DNA of 64,000 nucleotides, taken from the NCBI RefSeq assembly GCF_019059575.1, contig NW_024881540.1:868001-932000 (forward strand), written 5' to 3'. The translations under genes and the position numbers were made by a program. The DNA comes from Amphibalanus amphitrite (taxonomy: Eukaryota > Arthropoda > Thecostraca > Balanomorpha > Balanidae). The notes under the pieces were generated by a model. That model was not told where the DNA came from, did not search any database, and saw nothing but the letters and a program-made list of their open reading frames with translations. Every line of letters begins with the position of its first letter. The stretch's first letter is position 1. This document shows, one piece after another, positions 1-13,100 of the stretch.

Positions 1-916
1 CTATACGGAAAAGTAGGCGAACCCTGACCATCGTATTTTTTTTTTTTGTATAAAACATGTCTTTGTAAATAAAATGGCATCATTTGTTCCATTGTGAAAC
101 TTGTATAACATATATTGATTTGGTTGTAGAGAAAATTAGATGCAGTGGCACCATGCGCTCCTGGGTTCGGGATCTACAAAAAACTTTTCTCGATAACTAC
201 TCGTATGACCATTTTGTGGACAAAATAGCTCAGAAGATCAATGCGGGCCCGTTATTTGGCTTTTTAGCCGGTGTTGCCATTAGAATTTCTTTACTGGAAA
301 TGCCGGTTTCTCAGAGCGTGGTGTAGATCTGGCTGGGTTTAGGTAGGCTATAGCCACTGGCGGTTGCATTGCGGCACAGTCTACCTTCTGTAATAGACTG
401 CCGCATACTGCAGCCCTTCTACAGTTTACCTATGCCCACAGAATCTCCGCAGATTAGCCGCCGGTTTCTGGTCAAGTGACCTTAAGGCGACGTCAGTAGA
501 TGGGAACGGGGCCGGGGGGGGGGGAGACGATGGGAAGACTGCAAGATGGGAGAGGGTTAAAATCGATTTGAATTTCATTGCCGCATGAAACATGCCTTGA
601 AACCCACGACATTCGTAACAATACAAATATGGGTTTAATTTAGTCGTCTTCATCCTGAACTAAAGTAAAATTTAGCACAATCGGACGGTATATGGGTCTG
701 TCCCTGGGCCTGCGTAACAAGCTCTGCTTGACATGGATCCCGTTACTCTGGGATCCCGTTCTACCTACTCGTTCATTCAACCATTCGATCTCACTTTAAA
801 AGATATCGTTTCTTGAAAAAAGCAGTTAATTGACCCCAATACAGGTGTATCATGCAGTTTGACTCCGTCGCCTGCACAGCGCTCAGTTGGTGACAGCGGC
901 GCGTCTCTGCCCACAG
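1..916. other. Left-edge sequence, presumed SLC7 intron
   Basis: The frame upstream of 917 does not encode the TM1-TM2 region, and no exon matching it is visible here. Short open stretches are not protein-like. It is probably intron of the SLC7 gene. Confidence 0.5.
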
Positions 917-1135
917 GCACCATGATCCCGCGGTCGGGCGGCGACTTCGCCTACATTCACGAATCGTTCGGGCCGCTGCCGGCGTTTCTGTTCCTGTGGG
1001 TGGCGCTGCTCATCATCATGCCGACCGGTAACGCCATCCAGGCGCTCACCTTCGCGTACTACATGCTGCAGCCCTTCTACAACACCTGTCACCCGCCGGA
1101 CGACGTGGTCCGGCTGGTGGCCGCCATGGTTATTT
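917..1135 (+). CDS. SLC7 gene, exon a (TM3-TM4 region)
   Basis: The acceptor is ctgcccacag before 917 and the donor is T|gtgagt at 1136. The exon starts at codon position 2 and ends in phase 1. It codes [19 protein letters not shown] through LVAAMVI, including the Cys of NTCHPP expected to bond the heavy chain. The in-frame ATG at 859 lies in intron sequence and is not a start. Confidence 0.92.
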
Positions 1136-4131
1136 GTGAGTACCGACCATCCAACCCCTTCAGAACACGCTCCGTTTTTTATGATTTTAGCACACGCGAC
1201 TTTGTTGTTGCAATGATGGTGAGCACTAAATGATGCCTCCATTATTTATTGGCAGAAGTTGTCAAAAACTAGGAATGCAGATCGCTTACTGGCTATCAAA
1301 TGAGATCATTGTAGGATGTCGGCTAGCTTAGAAAAGCGGCCGAGTTAGAAGGGGGGGGGGGTGCTCTGTGTTCCCAGCCAGATCTTAACCCCCCCCCCGC
1401 AGCAGGGCGTGGAAATCCAGAAACCCCCAGCGGGACGCGGGTTAAACAGAAGTGACGATAATAACGAATTTACAATAAAAAAGCAGAAAAACCAGGATTT
1501 CGCGACAAAAAACGTAAACACGGCGGAACAGCGGCAAAACGGCTGCGCACTGACCATCTGGGCTGCAGGAAACAGCGCAGCTAAAATAACAGCGCTGCAG
1601 AGCTGTAGGGCACCACAGCCTCATTCCGCGCCGTGGCAGGGTAGGGAGTCGGGTACGTTTTGTCGGCACCTTCGACCGGACGTAAAATTTCATGTAAATT
1701 TGCTGAAATTTTTAATGAATTTGCAGTTCCAGTTACCTTCTGACGATTACTTGCTATGTACCGCACCTACTTGACATACAACTAAAGAAGCATATAATCT
1801 TGGAATGCCCATCTCACTCCGTTTTACAATCTATACACTTGTCAACACGTTCATTTCAACACGAACAGATACTGGCGCTCGCACGCATTCCGTTCACTGT
1901 TTATATACCCCGGGGACCCAGAGGCGTTTGTGTATTTTTAAATGTTGAGTGGTGGCTTGGGTCTTATGTGTATGGGCCTCGTGTATGTTTGAGACTGTTA
2001 TCGTCGTTATTGGTGGGGGTTATCAGTTCTGTTGCACCTCGGGGTGCTTGTATAGATTCCTTTGATTGTGGTCAGTTAACTCTCACACATATAGTGGATT
2101 GGTTGGACCCCTCGGTTTTTTCGCGAGTAACTCTTGAAATAAGCGTCCGATCGCAACAGAACTTTCAGTACCCTCGAGTGATTCAATTTTACACAAATAC
2201 CTGACCTACCTATCCTAACCATATGTAGGTTTGTGTAAGTACCTACCCTTAACATTTTATGAACTTGACCCAAATGACCTTTGACTTGTTTCCGGAGCCC
2301 CGAGACCATATCAGGCCGGAATCACGATTCGGCATATTATCGGCGCAATTATACGTGCGTTTCCAGGCCTTTACATCTTCATTTCGAAGGCTAGGAGCAG
2401 TGGGTATTTATCAGGTTGAAAATAAGAAATGTACTCTAAATGGCATGCACTAATGCTTTGTTAGCTATGCCCTTGTACAGTCGGTTACAACTTGATCGAT
2501 AGACACTCTTTATCCGCCGGTAATCTATGCCTCAGCACTGGCAGTAGCAGCCCCCTGGTACTGGTAGACTGTGCCGCTTGGCTTGGTGTTCAACGGCACA
2601 GCCTATCCACGCCGTATGACACCGGCCCGGGTCGCCGGAGGAGGTCTTCATTCCAAGAAGTGTTGTTAGATTTGAATGTTGTTAGATTTAGTTAGACTCC
2701 CGAGCTGGGAGGGAGGTGGGGGGGGGGGGGGGGCAGTCAAATACATTTTTAGTCACCCGGACGAAAAGTCGGAGGGCCTCAGCCCCCACGAAGCCCTTGG
2801 CTCCCACGCCTTTGATATAGTTCCTTTCGATCAACTTGTAACCGACTGTAACAAGCAGACATGTGCATGAATCCGAGAAAATGGAGCTGGGATCTGATCC
2901 CACGGATCCTGGGCCCAATCTTACCAAATACCGTGAATGCGCATTCACGGCATTTGGTAACATTCAGAGCTATTCCACATTTACTTTTTCATTCGTTCAG
3001 GCAACATTAATAATCATTAACACTACCAAAATCACTGGACAAGATTAGCTGGATGTAAATAAAAAGGATATCTTTGATATCAGTGCCGTAAACTCCGGCC
3101 AGTGCTGCCAAATCCTATTCACGGCATTGGTAAGATTGGGCCCTGATCCTGGGCCCAATCTTACCAATGCCGTGAATAGGATTTGGCAGCACTGGCCGGA
3201 ATTTACGGCACTGATATCAAAGATGTCCTTTTTATTTACCTCCAGGTAATCTTGTCCAATGATTTTGATAGCGTGAATGATTATGAATGTCGCCAGAACG
3301 AATGAATAACTGAATGTGGAATAGTTCTGAATGTCACCAAATGCCGTGAATACGCATTCACGGCATTTGGTAAGATTGGGCCCCGGATCCGACGGGATCA
3401 TAGATCCAGCTCTTTAATTTAGCGAGAGATCCGTAGGGATCATAGATCGGAGTCTTATTTTTTGTCAACACAGAAATCCCCGAAAATCACTCGTTGCAAC
3501 TAACAAAGTTCTATTTTAGTGATTTGATGTGATTGCACGTCATAATGCATAGTTTTGTGGCACTTATTGACTTAGAAACACCTGGAAGCCTGGCTTCAAA
3601 TGATGTGCATGGCGGGATCCACTCAGATCATAGATCCACGTTCTTGGTTTATCGTCAGATTCTATGAGATCATAGATCCAGGATAAAATTTTCACGCCAG
3701 ATCTGGCGGATCATAGATCCTAGCCTGCTGAGTTTCCTCCGAGATCCACTGAGATCATAGATCCATCACTCGGATCCATGCACATGTCTGGTATACCAAC
3801 GCATTTCTATGAAAAATGCCTCCGTTGCCACTGCCCACCTTTTCACTGAGGTCACCAGGGCATTGACTTCGGGAACCTCTCGCGCCACAGACGCCAGCGG
3901 GCTGTGCGCAGTCTGTCATGCAGTATACCATCAGCTGGCAGGCACAAGTGACTCACTTTGCTCCGGCTGTCTGTCTCGGTCGGGGTCGTCGCCATCTCAA
4001 TTACGGCGCGGTGCTCGTCGTCTGCACTCTGGACCCACTGAACTCAGAAACACGCATTTAGGGAATGAGTCATGAAAAGACCAGACCGTTTTAGTGCGCA
4101 GATGTTGTCTTTACTTAGCATACCTATCCGC

Positions 4132-4189
<58 letters not shown>

Positions 4190-7100
4190 TAACAGTTTTG
4201 ATTCACTATATAGCTATAGGTCGACTGGTGGTATTTCGTTGGCTGCTTTTGATACTGATTCGCAGGTGCTGAATGCCCACTAAAGCATTGACAGCTGATG
4301 AGCAATATCAACTTCGCACACTAATTTCGGCTATTATACCTATTTTTTCAGTAAACTGATCGTTGTGAAAAACATTCCGTTGATGCTATTGCTATTGATC
4401 AACCTGCCTCGTCCAAATCCTCAATTGAATCAAAATATAAATATCAAAATTACAAAGTCAAGCACCAACTGAGCTTTTATACCATTCGACTCAGCTCGAC
4501 GAGCTGACTCGACGATCTTTGGTTGATAAAAGTCGCAATCGAATATACCCAACTTTGTAATTTAGTCATTTATATTTTGATGCAATTGAGGTTTTGGTCA
4601 AGTAACATATGCTGATGGTTTTCCTCACAACTCTTTCAAACCTTCCTCGTCAACTAGAGTTTCGTGTATTGTGAAAAAGGCATGCACTGTATATGTCGAC
4701 ATAACTTCCCTTTTAGTTTCAATTCTTTGGTTTTTATATAAGGAACTTCTTTGCTGGGTTACTCTGGGGTGAAATTGTGAAAGCCAAAGAGCTCGCTTTA
4801 TTGATCGGCTTATCATTGGAATAAAAACAAATGTTGACAATACGAATGGGAGTTTTAGGACTCCTTAGGTTCACTTATGTAGAAGGAGATGTTCAAATGA
4901 GACACTTGCTTTTTAATCAAAGATTAATATTCCCTCCTATCTGTTCGTCATTTTTGGACGAACTATATCATGTTGCAACTCCGACTCAATTTCGAGACGA
5001 CCAATTCGGCGACGCTATGACGACCTTCAAGGCGCTAACAAGTGTCCATTCAGAGGACAATACTGCGCTCTTCTGCAGCCACCAGCCCACTGTGAAGCAC
5101 TCAGCTGAAAAGAGCAATGCATCACGCGACGATAGCGGACGGCGGTGACAGCCAGCGGTCGCGGGTCGGGACGCGGTGCACAGCGGCGGTGGACAGTGGT
5201 GTCACTCGACCGCCGCACCCACCACAATTATCGCCAATTTCGCCAAATTATTTTCGAGAACGGTTAAAGCGGAATTCACCCTAGACCTAGAGTCAGACGA
5301 CTGCCCTCAGCCCTACTCTAACATGAAGTTTGCTTTGAGTTCCACTGACATCATACATACCTAGATCCAACAATCGTAAGTCGTATCGTCTCAAATGTGT
5401 GATTTCTTATATGTACATTTTTCAGTATGCCTACTAAATCCTTGACTTTACTTTACAGGTTTCTTGACGTTCATAAACTGCTACAATGTGCGGTGGTCCT
5501 CAACAGTTCAAGAGGTGTTCACTGGAGCTAAGATTGTAGCACTTATCATCATCATCGGAACAGGTTAGTGGAATGTGATTCGGCAATAATGTGCTGGAAA
5601 ACAGACTCAATAATATTTTTTTTTTTTCGGCCAAATCTTACACATTTGGGTGCATAGGCTAGGCCACGGAATATATAGTCTACGACATATACGATATATA
5701 CATACGACTAGAATATATGTCGTAGACTATATATTCCGTGGCATAGGCCTCTCTCAAGGGCTTGCCAGCATATAATGGTTAGGGCGTTATAGGGTAATGA
5801 TTAAGTAAAATAAAGTATATTCCAGTTCATTGTTTTTGTTCTGTGAATTACAAACGTACCGAAGCATTTGGATTTCGGCTTCATCTTTTTTTCGGCTTCG
5901 GCTTCATTTGGATTTCGGCTTCATCTCCGTTGATCTCGTAGTTAACTTTGTATGCACAACGAAAATTGGCATATACGTAAGCCAATTCTCGGTAAATAGG
6001 CATGACTCATTTGACCGTTGCCTTTCTCACGGGACAGGTGTATACGTGCTAGGTACCGGTGACTTCAGCAAATACAGCCAGCCGTTCGAGGGAACGCGCC
6101 TGGACCCGGGACGGATCGCGCTGGCGCTCTACTCTGGCCTCTTCTCTTACGCCGGATGGTGGGTATTGACCTCCCATAGGCTTACTAACCTACGTATACT
6201 GTGACACTCATTGTGCGACATGTTGGGTTCGTCCATGGTCCAGTGTCCGTATGGTTAGGGTAATGATAAAAATCAATGGTGCGCTCATCACTTTTTGCCA
6301 ATTTAAAGTGCTGTTTTGATAGTTGTACTCGCCGTGACAGGTTGAACCAACACCTCGTTTACCGTGTATGGCTATTGGCTGTAAATCGGGATGCATGCAT
6401 GATGTGAATAATTTTGCGAAGTGGGCAGTGTGACTCACATATCCTCTACTTAACCCGCGACCGATCTTCGTCGGAGCTACGGCCGTCACACTTCGTGAGA
6501 GGTAGGTATTCAATTTCGACTAAACCGACATTGTCTCGAAAGTCAAAGCCCAAAGCTCGACGTTGGCCCCAGGCTCTGACACAAGGCTCTTGCCTTACCT
6601 CTCGCTCTCTTACCTTAACTACTCTCGATTATTCGGCTGCATTTGATAAAAAGTTGTCTCCCTTAACAGCGCAATAGCGGAATGAGTTGCATGCTGATTG
6701 TTGAGCTTATTTTTCACAAAGCACAGTACTATGTCACATAGAGCGTTTATCGCTCGTCTGGGCACATTATGCACTTTATTTACATCTTATGGTGAAAAGG
6801 CTTCAATGGCCCGCAATTTAGTGTCATATTTCTTGCATGAGGTACTGCTCTGCTGCTGACAAACATAACCATTCATCTCGTCGACTGCTGCATATTTTAA
6901 ATTGTTTATTTTATATATCTAAGCTCGAACATTATAATTTGAGCACTTTCTTTTAGTTGAGCCAGAAGCGTTGTACATAGAACCGGTGTCGCAGCTCAAG
7001 TACAGCCGGTTACAAGTTGGTCGATAGGGACTGTATCATAGGCGTGGGAGCCATGAGGTTCCCGGGGTCTGAGCCCCTCTTGACTTTTCGATCGGGAATT

Positions 7101-10100
7101 TCATAATGTATTTAACCCCCTCCTTCCAAGCTCTGGGCATCTATAAAATCTAACAATATTCAAATCTAGCAACTCTTCTTGGAATGAAGACCTCCTCCGG
7201 CGACCCGGGCCGGTGTGATACGGCATGGATAGGCTGTGCCGCATAACACTCAAGCCAAGCGGCACAGTCTACCATGCAGTACCAGGTGGCTGCTACTGCA
7301 CAGTGCTGATGCATAGATTACCGGTGGATAATGAGTCACTGTAGATCAACCTGTAACCGACCGAACAATAAAATGGAGAGTTCCTTACCCCAAAACGTTG
7401 TATATTGTATGACGTTTATGTATATTTTAGACATTGTAGCTATATGTATGTACCTACGTAGGGGAGAGTGGGGTGGGTTGTATCAGTTTTTACTCCGAGA
7501 CCCATAACCTCGTAACTATCCGTGATAAAGTCATTATTTCCATACTATCTCCTTCCTTGATTCTTCTGCTTTTTTGTGCAAAGTAACTTTTCCGCTACCT
7601 CTATCAGTTTTTCTTCTACGGTCTGCCGAATAGAACAATGTTTTTGATGCAACTTGCCCCATGGCTTGGGTGAGTTGTATCACATGGTGGGGTAATTTGT
7701 ATCACTATTTCACGTTTCAGGGAGTGTGCTTGCTACTGGTTTTGAACATAACAACAACATCAAGTGGGGTTAATACAATGTATATGCTCAAAGGCTTCAC
7801 TTTTATTAGACCAAACTTAGGTCAATCCGAACGAAACATCGAAACGAACAAAACATCAACAGACTAGACGCAAAAGTGGCCCGTTAGGAGCAAAGAAGCC
7901 AACAAATTGTGCCGAAATGGAACGAGTATTGACTAGCTACCTACAAACGCGAGCCAGGGCTTAGCTTTCGCGATCAAAAGCAACATACCCATACATACAT
8001 ACATACATACATACATACATACATGTTACAACATACCCCACCCGGCTCTGATACAACATGTACCTCGCCGCCATCTTGGAAAAAACATCCTCGTGCTCAA
8101 AAACAGCGGACAGCTGGAGAAATCCATTTTCACTCACGCAGCCTTAGAACCTACACTCACCACCGCTACGGAGATCTTTCAAATTCGTGCACATCTAAAT
8201 GCCCAAAACACACATTTTCTTGCAACTTATTTTTTTTAGAATGACATTAAAAAAAAACATAAAATCGGCTCTCACCTCGAGACGCGTCCACCCAGCCACA
8301 CGACAGAACAGGGAAAGATGGCGCCCGGAAAACCTCGTCGGCAGGTCGTGTCACAAGCGCCATCTATTGGATAAGTTTGGCACAATTCGCCCTGATACAA
8401 CTTGGACATGATACAACTCTCCCCGCTCTCCCCTATATAATACGGAACGTTCGTTACCCGGAAAAACAGCAAATTTTGCACATCTAAACGTCGAATTTCT
8501 CAAGGACATTTGTCGCTTAGATATGAAATGTTTTCTCCAGTCAGTGGAAACTGGAAAGTGATAAAGCTGTTTCTGCTTCTTCTTTATAACTAATGTATGT
8601 TTTGTATCCGCTGTGTATTCTTTTGTGCCATCTTTCTATTTTACCTCTGACTCTATTTTAACACCAACGGTCTTGTTGTTCTTTCAGGAACTATCTCAAC
8701 TTCGTGGTAGAAGAACTCAAGGATCCATTCAGGTAAGGGATGACGAATCGTTCTAAGGTGGACTCGCATCCCTGCTTTCATCGGTTTCTTACGTTCGTTA
8801 TGTAGAGTTATCACGGGTGGATGATAACTCTACATAACTCTACATACTAGATGATAACTCTACATACGTTACCATACCTGGAGTCATCATACGTTCACGT
8901 AATTAGTTATGATTAAATTGATGTTCAAAGCGTTTAAACATTTTCTCGGGAACTCTCTCAATACAATGCACAGGTTATCACTTTTGACCATTCGAGGGTG
9001 TGAACTGTGACTGTCTTTAATCAAATGACCTTTCATGACCTTGAAGCCAAGTGGATCTTATTATGACATAGGTACCGCTATTAAAACTGATAGGTAACAC
9101 AGAATGAATATGAATGCGGCAGGAGCCTGCCGCGCGCCATCTACATCTCGCTGCCGCTGGTCACTGTCGTCTACCTGCTGGCCAACGTGGCCTATTTCGC
9201 CGTGCTCTCGCCGACCGAGGTGCTGGCCTCCAACGCTGTGGCAGTGGTGAGTGGGTGTAGCCGCATTTATATTATTACCTATATACTTAGCCCCGAGCTC
9301 AACCACCAACAAAAACAATCACCAGCTTCAGATCATCAGAAGTCCCTGCAAGCGGACTCTGACAGAAACATTCAAGCTATAGTTTCAGCCAAGCGGTCAG
9401 GAAACAGTACAGTCAGCCAAGCGTTGCCAGAAAATCAACACTTCAAGCTCGTATGAAGTTGAGAAGGAAACAGCGTTTGGGCCTATATTTTAGCATGGCA
9501 AAATTAGCTAGATGCTTTCGTTTTGTGAGGAGATGTAACGCAAGCATGTCCAGAACAGGGTTGTATACGACTCAATCAATAGCAATCAATTCAATCACGA
9601 CAAATTTGGGAAACCAATCAAATCAATCAAGTCAGAGCAGTTTTCGGGAATTGATTCAATCGACTCAAACGCGACAATGAAAGGAATCAATCAACTCAAT
9701 CAATCGACTCAAACCAAGATATACATTAGGTTTTTTGCCCCACCAACTTGGAAAGTGTCCATAGCAGTCTGGTGTACCTACCTACCTACCTACCTACGTA
9801 CCTACAGAAGAAACATAAAAATATTTTCATTTAAAATTATAAATTGCCATGCCATTCAAAGTTTCTATGTAATAAGGAAGGATACCTAGTGATGGACAGG
9901 TGGATCATGATATTGAGGTTCAATGGGTAGAATTGGAGCAGAAGTTTCATTTAATGGGTGCAAAATAACCCAGTAGTTGACTTCAACAAACGCCCCTTAA
10001 CCCAAATCACCACCTTTCACCTAAAAGTTGTCAATTTAACCCTCGCATGTGTGCGGCGTTTGCCAGCTTCTAATGTGTAGGGGGGGGGTCGGTTGGACCC

Positions 10101-13100
10101 CCCCCCCCTTGCCGTTTGGCCCCTGATCGAGCTAGAGCTTCGCGGAAAAAACGAGCGTGTTGCCCGTGACGAGAGGAAGCCGATGATACCCAATTTTAAG
10201 GTCCTAGGTCATTGGTTGACCTTCCAGGTCAGGTCAATGACCCAAAGTCGGGAAAATCGGGACCTGTTAGAAAGTCGTAAAGTGTGGCTGCTAAGGGGTT
10301 TTTCGGGGTGCTGATCACGAATATCGTGTTAGTTTTGATCACAGATGATATCTTGAAGCATTTAGACCAGGTCGGGTCAGGTCAGGTCAGGTCAACCAGT
10401 AGGCGTCGTGACGGGTATTCGTAGTACGTGTCAACCGCCTCTGACAGCTTCGTAACATGTTACGAAGTCACCAAAACTACTTCGTAAATGTTCAAATGGT
10501 TGCTAAATTCGAATTCAGCTCCAAAAACTAGCCTAGAAACATGTAAAACTCGAAAAAAGTGACCCGAGGTCACCCGAGGTCACCAAAGGTCAATGACCTG
10601 ACCTGACCTTCAGGTGACCTTGACACACACGGGAGTAACATCAAATCACATGTTTGAACGTTTGAAACCACGAAAAGCTTGCAAACACGCGGCTAGTGCG
10701 AGCCGACATACGCGAAATCGCGATTCCGGCCAAACATGGTCTCGGAAAAGAGGTCACAGGTCAAAGGTCATTTGGGTCAGGGTCATGAAATTTTCAGGGT
10801 AGGTGTAAAATTGATCAATACGAGGGTACTGAAAGTTTCGTCGCGATCGGCCGCTTTTTACGCGAGTTATTCGCGAAAAACCATGGGGGGGGGGTCCATC
10901 CGACCCCCCCCCCCCCCTACACATGCGAGGGTTAATTTTGGCCATATTCCAGCTAAGTCATCAGGCCATCTACCTCATGTTAAGCCCCCGTCTGTCTCTT
11001 ATGTGAGTTATGCGGAGCTCTTCTGAATTGAACCCTGAACATAATGAACCTAGCTAGGTTTCATGCCACACTGACACCATATGAAAGTGTTGAAAATGTG
11101 CTACAAATTTGACAACTTCATTAGGTATGCTTTATGAAGACAGTAGGAAAGCAGGTAGGTACCTACTTACCTGCCTAGATGTGTCACTGGCTACCAACAG
11201 TACCAACGAAGGTAGATAGGTTATATGTGAAGAATTCAAAACATTTTTTGCAATACAATTTGAAACTGTTAGGACTGGGGGATAGGGATGAACATTAAAA
11301 ATATATTTAAGAGGAAATGGAAAGGACAGGGACTCTGGAACCACAGGATAAGTTAAAGACAAAGGAAGAAGGTACAAGGAAAATTAAAACGCGAAAACGG
11401 CACGGTGCGACTGCGAAAAAACAAAGAAAACGTTTTGCCGATAAGTATGCTAAGCTTTTATAAATCCTTATTCTACGTCTTTTGATTTTTTGGTAAGATG
11501 ACGTCATTGGTTATCATGTAGTATGATAGATCATCATAAAATAAATCGGTTGTACAACATTAATTTCGTTTTAATTATTATTTCATTTGAAATAAAACCA
11601 CTTAATAATATTCGGTAAAATATTTTAAGGAAAATGAAATATATTTAATATGTTATGCTTAGGCTCTCAGGAGAAAAGTATCAACAAACGTTCTGTTGCA
11701 AATTAAACAATGTAGCAAATTAGCTATTAATTTACGTAAACGTTATTAGCGAGACGAAAACGACGCTTTTGTTTCAGTTATTTTTGTAGGAGTTTCAGAT
11801 ATTTATAGAGTTCAGTGGGTTGTTTCTGAGGAGATGTGGAGATGTGAATTATTAATTAATCACACTTTATTAGTATATAGGGCCTTGCACTTTATCATCT
11901 GGATTAAAAAAAAGTTTCCTGCTGAGTGCAGAAAGGTAGGTAGGTGCATCGCCAGGTATTATCTCATCCATGGCCAGGTTCTATCACAGGATTGGAGCAG
12001 TTATTGCAGTTGAAAGTCAAAGTTGGCTGTTCATGTTTAGGCCCTGTTCTTTATTTGGCCATCTACCCCATATTGCAGTTGTGATGACAAGCAGTTTTCA
12101 GTGTAGTTTTGTGATCTTTGATGTCATCAATTGGTGTCATTATTTTTCGTCAACTAAAACTTATTTAAACTTTCCATTCAATCGACTCAATCATACGAGT
12201 CACTCTAATTTTCGGGAATCAAATCAGTCAACCAGTCGCTAAAGTCAAACGAGTCAGTCAACCAGTCATCTCGAAAAGTCAATCGACTCAATCCAATCAA
12301 CTCAAAATACGCGTTGAATCAAATCAATCAATTCAATCGACTTGATTGGTATACAACCCTGGTCCAGAACCGGACATGGCATAAAAAACATTCCCCGCTA
12401 ATATTTTTCTTAGTTTGTAGTTTCCTAGTTGACAAGAGATTTTGTTTAGATGGTTTGTAATGATAATAGTGATAAGTGGTCCCCCTCCAACTGCTTTAAA
12501 GTGACCATCCCACCTTAACATTAGTTTTGAGTTGAGATAGCCAAATTGGTGGCCATGGCCTGCAAATACCGGTTTGGGCACTCACAACATCGACAAATGC
12601 TTAAATTCGGAGATATGGAATTTCAAACTTGCAGTTTTCGGATTCTAAGGGGCTAGTGCATTGGTATGCCCCCTTAGAATTTGTGACGTCAGCGGAGATC
12701 TAACGATTTTTAAATCTTTTACTAAAACGTTTGGTAGCACGCGGTGGTATATGCTGCTTTGCGCGCAACAAATGCCGCACTTTCAAATAAAGTCGCTAGG
12801 AACAGCGGAGATCCCAAAAAGTAAACAAAAGTAAAAGTCTAATATCTTGAAAACCGGTGAATATTTTTCGATGAAATTTGGTAGATATTCGTTTTCGCTC
12901 TTTCTGAACCGAGCGACATCACTTTCGTGCCAATTCATTAACTTTTTTGAAGGTGGGAGGGTCCCTTTAAATGTTTCCCCGGTCTATCGAAGCAGTAGAT
13001 TGAATTCAGGGATTAATATTGCATGTTATCAAAGTTTAATTGCCATAATAAGTTTATTGGTCAATCGAGGCATCATTGTCAAGCCCTTTACTTTGCCATC

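Larger units (their letters stand above)
1136..5458 (+). other. SLC7 intron (4.3 kb) with several repeats
   Basis: Between exons a and b. It holds poly-G/poly-C stretches near 1351-1400 with a lone right terminus CGCGGGTTAA near 1437-1445. It also holds a degenerate AGGTCA-type repeat near 2040-2320, a 371-bp TA-flanked MITE (2478-2848), a roughly 490-bp foldback (2902-3384), six GATCATAGATC boxes (3396-3764) and a (GT)n tract (4134-4187). I see no supported coding exon. Confidence 0.7.
6159..8687 (+). other. SLC7 intron (2.5 kb) with two DNA elements
   Basis: It contains MITE N copy 2 (7003-7362) and the GGGGAGAG-TIR element (7461-8433). The rest (about 6160-7000) shows no supported gene or repeat structure. 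Confidence 0.6.

Noticed and set aside
859-916. ATG at 859 as the start of the transporter
   Set aside because: The codons before 917 do not match the family, and a good acceptor lies at 907-916. The true N-terminus with TM1-TM2 must be upstream of the window.
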